A DNA stretch of 64,000 nucleotides from Mycolicibacterium peregrinum (GTDB lineage: Bacteria; Actinomycetota; Actinomycetes; Mycobacteriales; Mycobacteriaceae): contig NZ_LQPP01000046.1 in the NCBI RefSeq assembly GCF_002102345.1, positions 1 to 64,000 of the forward strand. The letters run 5' to 3'. The translations under genes were made by a program, and so were the position numbers. Positions 16,704 to 25,303 of the stretch are shown piece by piece (position 1 is the stretch's first letter; each line of letters begins with the position of its first letter). A model generated the notes under the pieces. The model worked only from the letters and a program-made list of their open reading frames with translations. It was not told the DNA's origin and ran no database searches.

Positions 16704-18464
16704 TCAGGGATAGGGCTGGAACGGATTCTGCGGCTGCTGCTGGTAGGGATACTGCGGCTGATACGGGTACTGGGGTTGCTGCGTCTCGCCACGGTTCGGC
16801 ACCTGGATCGGAATGGGCACCGGGACGAACGGCACGGTGACATACGTCGTCGTCATCGGGTTCGTGGTCGTGGTGGTCGTGGTCGGCGTCGTCGTAGTGG
16901 TGGTGGTCGGCGGCGTCGTGGTTGTCGTCGTCGTGGTCGTGGTGGTCGTGACCGGCGGAGGCGTCGTCGTCTGCGTGACGACGTGCGTCTCCGTCACGGG
17001 CGGCGGCGGGGGCGCGACCGGACTCGGCGCCACCTCCTGCGGAGGCAACGGCTTGGGCTCGGGTGGCTTGACCTCCGAGCTCGGCGCGGTCCCCGTCGCA
17101 CTGGTCAACGCATACGTGACGCCACCGATGGCGACCAGGACCAGCGCTGCGGCCACCGCGAAAACCGTCAGCGGCAACCGCTCCCACCCGCCACGCGGCT
17201 GCTCGATGGGACCCGTCGGCGCAACGTACTGCACCGCCGGACGCGCCGCGGTCTCGCTGCCGTAGGACTCCACCAGATCCGGGCCGGTGTAGGGCACCAC
17301 GTCGTCGCCCGCGTCGTCTTCGGACCACGCCAGCGCCCGGAACGTCGACGATGCCTCAGAACCCCCTGTACCGGCAGGCATTTCGGCCAGCGGTGGCACC
17401 GCCGCCACGCCAAGGGTGGGAGCCACGCCCGTCTGCGCCTCGGCGTCTGCGGAGTAGGCAGCGGACAACGCGGCACCGATCGCGGCATCCAGCGCCGGCT
17501 GCGGCGTGGTCACCACCTGCGCCTGCGAGTGCTGCGAAAGCTGTTGGGTGACAAGCGGAATGCTGGCACCACCACCGATGGTCACCACTGCCGACACCGC
17601 CGGCCAGCTGATCCCGTTGCGCTCCAAGGCCTTTTCCAGCGCATCCAACGCGCCGGCGAGCGGAGCCTGCATCAGCCCCTCGAGTTCGGTGCGGGTGACC
17701 CGCACCGTGGCTGAATATCCGGGCAGCTCGACCACCAGGTCGGTGGCGGTCTCCGCCGACAAACGTTCCTTGGCCTGACGGCACTCCTCGCGCAGCCGGG
17801 CCAGGGAGCCGACCGCCGCGGTGCCGGCCGGGTCGATACCGCCGGCCTGCGCGACACCGTCGAGCACATGGGTCAGCAGCGCCTGATCGATCTGGTCACC
17901 CGAGAAATCGGAATAGCGGGTGGTCTCGTCGATCGGCTCGAAGGCCGCCGCGGCGTCAGCCAGCGTGATGCTGGTACCGCCGCCGCCGAAATCCAGCAGG
18001 GCCACCACGCCGTTGGACGGCAGGCCCGGATTGGCGCGCAGCGCCGCCAGCGAGGCGACGGCATCGGAGATGAGCCGGGCGGGCCGACCGTCACGCGACA
18101 AGCTGGGGTTGTGCCGTAGCGCGTTGCGCAGGGCTCGCAAGGTGGGCGCGCCCCAGTGCGCGGGCACCGCGATCGCCAGCTGGTCCGAGGGTCCGCCGAC
18201 CAGCTCGACCATCGCATCGAGGGCCTCGACCAACAGGGTGTCGGCGGGATACGACGCGCCGTCGGGCGCCACCAGCGGAACCGGGTCGCCGACCCGCTCG
18301 ACGAATCCGCCGAGCGTGACACCGGGACCGGATTCGGGCACGCCGACCCGCGGCGTCCGGTCTGTCGACAAGGTCAACACCGAACGCCGGCTGACAGGTT
18401 GATTGCCGACACGCGCCGCAACCAAGTTGGTGGTCCCGATCGACAACCCCAACGGGCCGCTCAT
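16704..18464 (-). CDS. Hsp70-like ATPase-fold membrane protein with Thr/Pro-rich tail
   Basis: The first ~350 of about 586 residues show the actin/Hsp70 ATPase fold: phosphate-1 loop LGLSIGTTNLVAARVG, ALLDFGGGGTSI as phosphate-2, and VVTIGGGASIPLV as adenosine motif. A single membrane helix lies near residues 430-450 (PLTVFAVAAALVLVAIGG). The outside part is Pro-rich, then nearly pure Thr, then a Gln/Pro/Tyr tail. The peptide-binding domain of true DnaK is missing. It resembles M. tuberculosis Rv0312 (proline- and threonine-rich, from memory). The tail may span the wall and be O-mannosylated (inference). I chose ATG 18464 (MSGPLGLSIG); a frame four codons longer exists. Confidence 0.8.
   Translation of the reverse strand: MSGPLGLSIGTTNLVAARVGNQPVSRRSVLTLSTDRTPRVGVPESGPGVTLGGFVERVGDPVPLVAPDGASYPADTLLVEALDAMVELVGGPSDQLAIAVPAHWGAPTLRALRNALRHNPSLSRDGRPARLISDAVASLAALRANPGLPSNGVVALLDFGGGGTSITLADAAAAFEPIDETTRYSDFSGDQIDQALLTHVLDGVAQAGGIDPAGTAAVGSLARLREECRQAKERLSAETATDLVVELPGYSATVRVTRTELEGLMQAPLAGALDALEKALERNGISWPAVSAVVTIGGGASIPLVTQQLSQHSQAQVVTTPQPALDAAIGAALSAAYSADAEAQTGVAPTLGVAAVPPLAEMPAGTGGSEASSTFRALAWSEDDAGDDVVPYTGPDLVESYGSETAARPAVQYVAPTGPIEQPRGGWERLPLTVFAVAAALVLVAIGGVTYALTSATGTAPSSEVKPPEPKPLPPQEVAPSPVAPPPPPVTETHVVTQTTTPPPVTTTTTTTTTTTTPPTTTTTTTPTTTTTTTNPMTTTYVTVPFVPVPIPIQVPNRGETQQPQYPYQPQYPYQQQPQNPFQPYP
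16850..16952. repeat. Trinucleotide-rich low-complexity tract coding poly-Thr
   Basis: About 100 bp made almost only of GTG/GTC/GGT-type triplets (ACC/ACG on the coding strand), giving blocks of Thr broken by Pro-Pro. Such tracts are prone to slippage in steps of three bases, so length may vary between strains. Confidence 0.75.
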
Positions 18465-18877
18465 AACGCACGCCACGATAGCCGCAGTGCCGGCCCGGGG
18501 CCCCTCGACACTCCGCAGCAGCCCGGCGAAGCCCGTTCCGCCGGTGCGGCTTTGACCGCTTCAGCAACGCTCATGCGGCACACAGGAACATAGATGGTTA
18601 CTGCAGATGGTTGCCGGACGGGCTACCTGGCAACAATCGTCCAGACGGCTGTGACGATCGTGCAGCTTCTAGAGCCGGACATCGACTGCTCGTCGCGAAA
18701 GCCTGCGCACTCGCCACAGTGTCCGGGAAGACCGCACCTCACAGAGACCTCACCGAAGAAGCGAGCACTCTTTCACCCCTACACCCCAAAGTTGTTTCGC
18801 CTCAACGCTTTTAGCATCACCCAGGAACACCCCTCAACCTACGTTTGAGTTCCCCACCTGCGGGTACAGCCATATCC
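18465..18877. other. Intergenic region between divergent genes
   Basis: A 413-bp gap between the Hsp70-like gene (leftward) and the FAD-Rieske gene (rightward). It is less GC-rich than its surroundings and holds no coding region I can support. It should contain both promoters, but I see no convincing operator or RNA structure. Confidence 0.6.
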
Positions 18878-20386
18878 GTGACATCACTCTGGCTTGCCGA
18901 CCGCCCCGAGCACCGGATCGTGCCCACTCTGGAGGAGGAATCCGCGCGGAGCGCGGACGTCGTCGTGGTCGGCGCCGGAATCACCGGCCTGGTCACCGCC
19001 GTCCTACTGGCACGGGCCGGGCGGGATGTGCTGGTCCTGGAGGGGCGCAGCGCGGGTGCCGGCGCGACCGGCAACACCACCGCGAAGATCAGCCTGCTGC
19101 AAGGCACCCGAATGACCGACATCGTGGGCAAGCATTCGCCCGAGGTGGCCCGGCAGTACGCCCAGGGCAACCTCGAAGGTCAGCAGTGGCTGATCGATTA
19201 CTGCGAGCAGCGGCAGATCGGCCTGCAGCACGAGGATGCCTACACCTACGCGCAGTCACCCCGTGGGGTGGCGAAGGCCAAGGCCGAGCTGAAGGCCTGC
19301 CAGACCGCGGGCCTGGATGTCGAATGGGTCGACGACGCCGACGTGCCCTTTCCGTTCCACGGCGGAGTCCGGTTGGCCGACCAGGCTCAGTTCGATCCCA
19401 TGCCGTTCCTGGACAGCCTGACCGCCGAACTACACGAACGCGAAGGGCGATTGGTCGAGGGCGCCAGGGTGCAACACGTAAGCCATGGGCGGGACGCCCG
19501 CCTCAAACTGCGGGTGCGGACGAATACCGGTACCGAACTCGACGTACTCGCCAATCGCTGCGTACTGGCCACCGGCGTCCCGATTCTGGACCGCGGTGGA
19601 TTCTTCGCGCGACTGACTCCTCACCGCTCCTACTGCATGGCGTTCCAGGTTCCGGGCGACATCACCCGCGGCATGTTCATATCGACCGATTCCCCCACCC
19701 GCTCAATACGTTCGGCGCCGACTGCCGACGGAGAGCGGCTGATCGTCGGCGGTGCCGGCCACCCAGTCGGGCGCGGCAGCGACCCCGCTGCCGCCACCGA
19801 CGAACTGGCGTCGTGGGCCAAGCAGCACTGGCCCGGGTCCCTCCAGACGCACTTCTGGTCCGCACAGGACTATTCACCCATCGACGCCCTCCCCTACGTC
19901 GGCCCGATCCTGCCGGGGCACGAAGAGATCTTGGTGGCAACGGGTTTCGACAAATGGGGCATGGCCAACGGGGTGGCCGCCGGACTGGCGCTGACGGGGC
20001 GCATCCTGGGCGGTCGGATGGACTGGGCCGAGGCCTTCGCAAGCTGGAGCCCGCACGAGCTGTCCGGCATCGCCACCGCGGTGCAGGCCAATCTGACCGT
20101 CGGGCTGAATATGGCCAAGGGCTGGATCGCTCCGGTCACCCGCATCGGTAAGCCCGCCACCGAGGACTGCGGAGTGGTCAGCGGGCCGCCGTGGCGTCTG
20201 GAAGCACGCAGCGTCGTCGACGGAGTCGAGCGCACTGTGTCGCCCGTGTGCCCCCACCTGGGCGGCATCGTGAATTGGAACGACGCCGACAAGTCCTGGG
20301 ACTGCCCACTGCACGGGTCCCGGTTTGCCCCGGACGGCACCCTGATCGAAGGACCGGCCACCCGCGACCTCACGCCTTCGGCATAG
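18878..20386 (+). CDS. FAD-dependent oxidoreductase with C-terminal Rieske domain
   Basis: About 502 residues. The N-terminus has the DAO-type FAD-binding motif VVVVGAGITGLVTAVLLARAG, and the GATGNTTAKISLLQG segment is typical of this family. A catalytic/FAD domain extends to about residue 420. The last ~80 residues are a Rieske [2Fe-2S] domain with CPHLGG and CPLHGSRF, the C-x-H and C-x2-H ligand pairs. Such fusions pass electrons from the flavin to the cluster; the substrate is unknown. I chose GTG 18878 (VTSLWLADRPEHR), which fits the usual family start; a TTG 11 codons upstream is in frame. Confidence 0.87.
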   Translation: MTSLWLADRPEHRIVPTLEEESARSADVVVVGAGITGLVTAVLLARAGRDVLVLEGRSAGAGATGNTTAKISLLQGTRMTDIVGKHSPEVARQYAQGNLEGQQWLIDYCEQRQIGLQHEDAYTYAQSPRGVAKAKAELKACQTAGLDVEWVDDADVPFPFHGGVRLADQAQFDPMPFLDSLTAELHEREGRLVEGARVQHVSHGRDARLKLRVRTNTGTELDVLANRCVLATGVPILDRGGFFARLTPHRSYCMAFQVPGDITRGMFISTDSPTRSIRSAPTADGERLIVGGAGHPVGRGSDPAAATDELASWAKQHWPGSLQTHFWSAQDYSPIDALPYVGPILPGHEEILVATGFDKWGMANGVAAGLALTGRILGGRMDWAEAFASWSPHELSGIATAVQANLTVGLNMAKGWIAPVTRIGKPATEDCGVVSGPPWRLEARSVVDGVERTVSPVCPHLGGIVNWNDADKSWDCPLHGSRFAPDGTLIEGPATRDLTPSA

Positions 20387-20416
20387 CGTCACACCCGCCG
20401 TGGCCGGTGTGCTCCA

Positions 20417-20884
20417 ATGTCGGGCATGGGTGACATCGACGACATCAAGCAAGTCAAATACCGGTACCTGCGTGCGCTCGACACCAAGCACTGGGACGAG
20501 TTCGCCGACACCCTCACCGAGGACGTCGCGGGCGACTACGGACAGTCCATGGGCAAGACGCTGCACTTCACCGAGCGCGACTCCCTGGTCGAGTACATGA
20601 AGGCCTCGTTGGGTCCCGAGGTCATCACCGAACACCGTGTCGCGCACCCCGAGATCGAGGTCAACGGAGACGACGCCACCGCCACCTGGTACCTCCAGGA
20701 CCGCGTGATCGTGCCGAGCATGAACTTCATGCTGTTCGGCTCGGCGTTCTACCACGACACCTACCGTCGCACCGCCGACGGCTGGAAGATCAGCAGCACC
20801 GGCTACGACCGCACCTATGACGCCACGCTCTCGCTGGAGGGGCTCAACTTCAAGCTCGAACCCGGTGCCGCGCTCAATCTTTGA
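20417..20884 (+). CDS. SnoaL-like/NTF2-fold protein
   Basis: 155 residues with the SnoaL_4-type pattern: IKQVKYRYLRALDTKHWDEF at the N-terminus, a central HRVAHPEIEV and ATATWYLQDR, and YHDTYRRTADGWKISSTGY near the end. This cone-shaped fold serves small enzymes and ligand-binding proteins, and the catalytic role is not evident here. It begins 30 bp after the FAD-Rieske gene and may be in its transcript. It resembles M. tuberculosis Rv0310c (from memory). ATG 20426 is a second possible start. It ends 1 bp from the opposing YkuD-like gene. Confidence 0.82.
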   Translation: MSGMGDIDDIKQVKYRYLRALDTKHWDEFADTLTEDVAGDYGQSMGKTLHFTERDSLVEYMKASLGPEVITEHRVAHPEIEVNGDDATATWYLQDRVIVPSMNFMLFGSAFYHDTYRRTADGWKISSTGYDRTYDATLSLEGLNFKLEPGAALNL

Positions 20885-20885
20885 G

Positions 20886-21539
20886 CTATTGAGCGACGGC
20901 GATCACGGCGCCCGGCCGTAGCCACTGCATGATCTTGACGAGCATGGCGTCGTCGATCGCCACGCAACCTGCGGTCGGCCCGCCATCGGTGGTGTGCACG
21001 AAGAACGCGCCACCGTTGCCGGGCACCCGCGCCTTGTTGACGCCCATCACGATGGCGTGTTTATAGGCGGTGATGTCGAGGTTCTCGGTGCCGCTGGCCG
21101 GGTCGGTGTTGAACGGGCACTGCGCCTTCTTGCACACCTGCATGGTGTTGTAGGTCGGGCTCTTCATGTCCCCGTCCCACCAGTGATCGGGCGTCACCTG
21201 GACGTACTGCAGCCCGCCACCGGGATTGGGGGCCGTGCCGAACGCGAAGTCGAGGGTGAAGACGCCCATTGGGGTCTTCATCTCCCCGTCATGGGTCTGC
21301 GGGGCCATGCCATTGGAGCCGATGTTGGCCGAAATCCCGGCGGCCACCGGCTGCCAGCCTGCCGGCCCACGTTGCCAGACATCCATCTTCGCCTTCGAAC
21401 CACCCACTCCGACAACGGAAATCACCTGGGTGGCGTTGCCCACCGACGGGGCGAACCAGGGCGGGTCGACGGCGCCGGCCGTGGGCGCGCATGCCAGGGC
21501 CAACACCCCGGCACACAGCATGGCGAGCAGTCGGCGCAT
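20886..21539 (-). CDS. Exported YkuD (L,D-transpeptidase-like) protein
   Basis: 217 residues with a cleavable signal peptide (MRRLLAMLCAGVLALACAP, ending near AGAVDPP). The YkuD domain shows the His and Cys of the active site in FFVHTTDGGPTAGCVAID. The Cys is in TAGC rather than the classical SHGC, so catalysis may differ from typical L,D-transpeptidases. Expected to act on peptidoglycan outside the membrane. It resembles M. tuberculosis Rv0309 (from memory). The gene runs divergent from the PAP2-DAGK gene, with about 78 bp between starts. Confidence 0.82.
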   Translation of the reverse strand: MRRLLAMLCAGVLALACAPTAGAVDPPWFAPSVGNATQVISVVGVGGSKAKMDVWQRGPAGWQPVAAGISANIGSNGMAPQTHDGEMKTPMGVFTLDFAFGTAPNPGGGLQYVQVTPDHWWDGDMKSPTYNTMQVCKKAQCPFNTDPASGTENLDITAYKHAIVMGVNKARVPGNGGAFFVHTTDGGPTAGCVAIDDAMLVKIMQWLRPGAVIAVAQ

Positions 21540-21617
21540 CCGTCCATCGTCGTCGCTGTCCCTCTCGGCCCGGTAAAGCTTGGAGCACGATCCGGTCGCG
21601 ACAGATACGTTGGCGGG

Positions 21618-23081
21618 ATGGATGTGCGCGCGATCGGCAAAGGACTGGGCACCTTGGACCGTGAGGTCTTCGAGGCGGTGGCCGAGTCACCGAGCCCCCT
21701 ACTGGACTCCGTGATGCCCGGCTTGACCAGGGCCGCAGACCACTCCAAGCTGTGGTTTGCCATCGCTGCTGCCATGGGCGCGCTGGGCGGCACATCGCTG
21801 CGGCGCGGCGCCGCGCGCGGAGTGGTCAGCCTGGCCGTGACGAGCCTGGTGACCAATCAGGTGGCCAAGCGAATCTGGCGACGACCACGACCGGACCGCA
21901 GCCTGATCCCGCTGGCCCGACGGACCCGACGTGTGCCCACCTCGCATTCCCTGCCGTCAGGACACTCCGCGAGCGCGGCGGCCTTCGCGGTGGCCGTCGG
22001 CCTGGAATCCCCGGCCGCCGGCCTGCCGCTGGCTCTGCTGGCCGGTCTGGTCGGCCTGTCCCGGGTGGCCACGGGTGCGCACTATCCCGGCGACGTCTTC
22101 GCCGGGTTCGGTATCGGCGCCGCCATCGCGGTCATCGGTGCCCGTATCGTCCCGACCATCCCGGCCGCCACCCTGCCCCGCTCCGAACCGCTGCGATACC
22201 GCACCGAGCCCCGACCGGACGGTGCCGGCGTGGCACTGGTGATCAACCCGGCCTCCGGCGACGGAACGGGCGCACGGATTGTCGACGACGTGCGTAAGGC
22301 CCTGCCCCGCACCGAGATCGTCGAACTCGGCGACGACGATGACATCGAGACGGTGTTGCGCGAGACCGCTGCCCGTGTCGACGTGCTCGCGGTGGGCGGC
22401 GGCGACGGCACGGTGGCGTGCGCGGCGGGCATCGCCGTCGAGGCGGGAGTCCCGCTCGCGGTGTTCCCCGGCGGGACGTTCAACCACTTCGCCAAGGACA
22501 TCGGCTGCGACACGGTGGCCCGCACCGTGAGGGCGATCAAGGACGGCACCGCGGCCTACGTGGACCTGGTCTGCCTCAACGAGGAACGCATGGTGATCAA
22601 CACCGCCAGCATCGGCGCCTACCCGAACTACGTGCGGATGCGCGAGAAGCTCGAGCACCGGATGGGCAAGCGGCTGGCCGGGATGTACGCGCTGTATCTG
22701 ACGCTGCGCCGGGAAGCTCCGGTGCGGATCAGCTACGACGACAAAACCCTTGAGACGGAACTGTTCTTCCTCGGCAATTCGACGTACTTCCCGTCCGGAT
22801 TCGCTCCATCACAGCGGCCGCGTCTCGACGACGGTCTGATCGACGTGCGGATCCTGGAGACCGGGCGGCGGTTCAGCCGGCTACGCATCGCCACGGCGGT
22901 CGCGTTGGGCCGGCTCGAACGAAGCCCGCTCTATCACGAACTTCAGGTGCCGGAGTTCCGCTTCGCCGCGGTCGACGGGCCCACCACACTGGCCCACGAC
23001 GGCGAGGTGGGTGAGGCGCTCAGCGAGGCCAGCTTCACCGTGCGGTACCGGGCGCTACCGGTGTTTCGTCCACTGCCGTGA
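21618..23081 (+). CDS. PAP2 phosphatase-diacylglycerol kinase fusion
   Basis: A 487-residue bifunctional protein. Residues 1-190 form a membrane PAP2 phosphatase with all three motifs: KRIWRRPRP, SLPSGHSAS and SRVATGAHYPGD. From about residue 205 a DAGK-type lipid kinase follows, with VALVINPASGDG, the nucleotide motif VGGGDGTVA and FPGGTFNHFAKD. The two activities oppose each other on phospholipids (phosphatidate to diacylglycerol and back), although each domain may use a different lipid. ATG 21618 was chosen because the first membrane domain begins just after it. Its 3' end overlaps the opposing PAP2 gene by 47 bp. Confidence 0.9.
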   Translation: MDVRAIGKGLGTLDREVFEAVAESPSPLLDSVMPGLTRAADHSKLWFAIAAAMGALGGTSLRRGAARGVVSLAVTSLVTNQVAKRIWRRPRPDRSLIPLARRTRRVPTSHSLPSGHSASAAAFAVAVGLESPAAGLPLALLAGLVGLSRVATGAHYPGDVFAGFGIGAAIAVIGARIVPTIPAATLPRSEPLRYRTEPRPDGAGVALVINPASGDGTGARIVDDVRKALPRTEIVELGDDDDIETVLRETAARVDVLAVGGGDGTVACAAGIAVEAGVPLAVFPGGTFNHFAKDIGCDTVARTVRAIKDGTAAYVDLVCLNEERMVINTASIGAYPNYVRMREKLEHRMGKRLAGMYALYLTLRREAPVRISYDDKTLETELFFLGNSTYFPSGFAPSQRPRLDDGLIDVRILETGRRFSRLRIATAVALGRLERSPLYHELQVPEFRFAAVDGPTTLAHDGEVGEALSEASFTVRYRALPVFRPLP

Positions 23082-23733
23082 CCGTCGACGGGTACGGCGG
23101 GTACAGCAGGAACACCGCCACGAACCAGACATAGCCCAACGCCCAGCCGGCCACCACATCCGAGGGATGGTGGACGTTGAGCACCACCCGGCCCACGCCG
23201 ATCGCGACGATGACGAGCGCCCCGGCCACCGCCCACCAGGCCCGCAGCTCGGGGCGCAACGTCGGCCACGCCAGGGCCGACAGCGCGAGCACCGAGACCA
23301 TCACACCCAGCGCATGCCCGGACGGGAACGAGGTGGACAGGGCGTGGACCAGCGCGGTGGACGGGCGCGGCCGGTCGACCAGGAACTTGGCCACCTCGGT
23401 CGTCACCGCGCTGAGCTCGATGGTCAACACCAGGTACCACGCGATGCGCCGCCGGCGACGCACCAGCGCGACGACGATCAGCACCAACGCCAGCAACCGG
23501 AAGGCGAACGGTCCGAGCACGGTGCAGAACACGTCCCACGCGGTCACCCAGCCCGGATGCGCCGAGCCGTACCGGTACGGACCTGCCAAACCCGCGGCGT
23601 CGACTTCGGCCAGCCAGGCCCACTGCATCGCGTAACCGATCCACAGCGCCGCATACACCACGGCGGCCGCCACCGCCGTCACGATCAGCCATCTGGCACG
23701 GGTTCCCACCAGATAATCTCTACCAGCTCCCAT
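23035..23733 (-). CDS. PAP2-family membrane phosphatase
   Basis: 232 residues with about five or six membrane helices and the full PAP2 signature: KFLVDRPRP, SFPSGHALG and GVGRVVLNVHHPSDVVAG. It should dephosphorylate a membrane lipid phosphate (phosphatidate, or an isoprenyl pyrophosphate) on the outer face. I chose ATG 23733 (MGAGRDYLVG), which places the first helix at the normal distance; the frame is open 21 codons further. It resembles M. tuberculosis Rv0308 (from memory). It is convergent with the PAP2-DAGK gene and overlaps it by 47 bp. Confidence 0.87.
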   Translation of the reverse strand: MGAGRDYLVGTRARWLIVTAVAAAVVYAALWIGYAMQWAWLAEVDAAGLAGPYRYGSAHPGWVTAWDVFCTVLGPFAFRLLALVLIVVALVRRRRRIAWYLVLTIELSAVTTEVAKFLVDRPRPSTALVHALSTSFPSGHALGVMVSVLALSALAWPTLRPELRAWWAVAGALVIVAIGVGRVVLNVHHPSDVVAGWALGYVWFVAVFLLYPPYPSTVTAVDETPVAPGTAR

Positions 23734-23766
23734 CGATTTGCCATGTTTGCGCGCTACCGTCGAAGC

Positions 23767-24249
23767 ATGGCTCTGATCCTGCGAAAGCTGATGCACATCG
23801 GCGGACTGCCGGAAGGTCTGCGAGCAGAGGCAGAAGCTGAGGGCATCCTCTTCCTCGCCGAGTACATCCCGGTGACCAGGCGTTTCACCGGATCGATCCC
23901 GGGAACGCGATCGGCAGGGAGCGTCGCCAGCTACGCCGGTTCACTGGTTATCACCAACTACCGGGTACTGGCCACCATGTCCACCCTGCCCAAGCTCGCC
24001 GGCCGCAGCATCGACCAGCCGTGGTCGGCCCCGCAGGTCGGTGCGGTGCACGCCGAGCTCACCGAGACCGGGCTCACCCTGCAGGCCGACGTGGCCCAGA
24101 TCGACCGGCGCGGTCACGGGAACCTCTCGCTGCACTACAAGACCGAGATCCCGGACGAGGTGCTGACGCGACTGCCGCGCCGGTCGCTGGCCTTCGACGT
24201 CGGCCCGGAATACGTGTTCCGCGCGGTGGGCGTGCCGTACCACCCGTAG
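23767..24249 (+). CDS. Conserved hypothetical protein, 160 residues
   Basis: I do not recognise a functional domain. The protein is soluble-looking, starts MALILRKLMHIGG and contains SYAGSLVITNYRVLATMSTL, a beta-rich pattern that recalls PH-like or GRAM-like domains. This is only an impression. It resembles M. tuberculosis Rv0307c in length and position (from memory). The start ATG 23767 lies 33 bp from the divergent PAP2 start, so the two share a very short promoter region. An ATG eight codons upstream is also in frame. Confidence 0.72.
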   Translation: MALILRKLMHIGGLPEGLRAEAEAEGILFLAEYIPVTRRFTGSIPGTRSAGSVASYAGSLVITNYRVLATMSTLPKLAGRSIDQPWSAPQVGAVHAELTETGLTLQADVAQIDRRGHGNLSLHYKTEIPDEVLTRLPRRSLAFDVGPEYVFRAVGVPYHP

Positions 24250-24271
24250 CAAACTCCGCCACAAATCGGGT

Positions 24272-24300
24272 ATTTACCGGGACCCAATGTCTCGGTAAAT
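24272..24300. promoter_or_regulatory. Long palindrome upstream of the AurF-like gene, probable operator
   Basis: ATTTACCGGGAC-N5-GTCTCGGTAAAT: 12-bp arms with one mismatch, ending 8 bp before the ATG at 24308. Size and symmetry fit a TetR-type operator. The likely partner is the TetR gene at 26718-27431 just after fprB, but its own promoter lacks an obvious copy. Confidence 0.65.
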
Positions 24301-24307
24301 TGTCGCC

Positions 24308-25303
24308 ATGGCTTCCACCTCGCCCGACGCCGCTCGCCTCGATGCGGACTACCGGGTTCTGTTGCAGACCCTGTCCGAAGGTTCCGTGCGCCGCCGCTTC
24401 GATCCCTATCTGGACATCGCGTGGGACTCCCCCGATCTGGCGATCGAGCTGGACGATCCGCGGTGGGTGCTGTCACCGAACGTCGACCCGCTCGGCGCCA
24501 CCGCCTGGTACCAGAGCCAGCCGTTGGCCCGCCAGATCGAGATCGGCCGCTGGCGGACGCTCAACTCCGTCAAGGTCGGTGCGGCGTTCGAGAGCATCCT
24601 CATCCGCGGGTTGATGGCGTTCATCATGAAGCTGCCCAACAACTCGCCCGAGTTCCGTTACGCGTTGCACGAGATGACCGAGGAGTGCAACCACATCCAG
24701 ATGTTCCAGGAGCTGGTCAACCGGTCAGGCGTCGACGTGCCCGGCATGCGGCCGCTCTTCCGCCGGTTGTCGCCCTACATCGGCCTGGTCGGCCAGTACT
24801 CGCCGACGGCGTTCATGGCGGGCATCCTCGCCGGCGAAGAGCCGATCGACCATTTCCAGAAAGGCCTGATCCGCGAGGGCGCCAACATTCCGCCCGCGGT
24901 GCTGCGCACCATGCAGATACACATCGCCGAAGAGGCCCGCCACATCTCCTGGGCGCACGAGTTCCTCAAAACCCATATGCCGGAACGCTCGTGGCGGATG
25001 AAGGCGTTCGCGTGTGTGGCATTTCCGTTGACGCTGCGCTGGCTGGCGCATGAGATCGTGGCGCCCCCGAAGTCGTTCGGCGAGGAGTTCGGGATTCCGC
25101 GGGCGGTGATCAAGGACGCGTTCTGGCGCAGCCCGCACTCACGCAAGATCCTGTCCGGCTACTTCGGTGAGATGCGTTCTCTCAGCGAGGAGCTCGGGCT
25201 GATGAACCGGGTCGGCCGGTGGGTGTGGAGGCGCTGCGGCATCGACGGCGAGGCCGCCCGCTACCGCGGCGTGCCGGACCGTGAAGCGGTTGCGCTCGGC
25301 TGA
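24308..25303 (+). CDS. AurF-like diiron oxygenase
   Basis: 331 residues. All seven iron ligands of the AurF family can be placed with matching spacing: Glu95, Glu126 and His129 (TEECNH), Glu178, His205, and Glu209/His212 (EEARH). AurF itself oxidises an arylamine to a nitro compound; in mycobacteria the natural substrate of this paralogue is not known to me. The gene overlaps the reductase gene that follows by TGATG, which gives it a dedicated electron supply. The same pair occurs in M. tuberculosis as Rv0885-fprB (from memory), elsewhere on the chromosome. A strong palindrome precedes it. Confidence 0.88.
   Translation: MASTSPDAARLDADYRVLLQTLSEGSVRRRFDPYLDIAWDSPDLAIELDDPRWVLSPNVDPLGATAWYQSQPLARQIEIGRWRTLNSVKVGAAFESILIRGLMAFIMKLPNNSPEFRYALHEMTEECNHIQMFQELVNRSGVDVPGMRPLFRRLSPYIGLVGQYSPTAFMAGILAGEEPIDHFQKGLIREGANIPPAVLRTMQIHIAEEARHISWAHEFLKTHMPERSWRMKAFACVAFPLTLRWLAHEIVAPPKSFGEEFGIPRAVIKDAFWRSPHSRKILSGYFGEMRSLSEELGLMNRVGRWVWRRCGIDGEAARYRGVPDREAVALG

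Noticed and set aside
18594..18848. 84-codon frame in the intergenic gap
   Set aside because: No ribosome site, no recognisable motif, unlike neighbouring codon use.
20994..21617. Upstream extension of the PAP2-DAGK frame
   Set aside because: It runs antisense through the YkuD gene, and the PAP2 domain starts naturally at ATG 21618.
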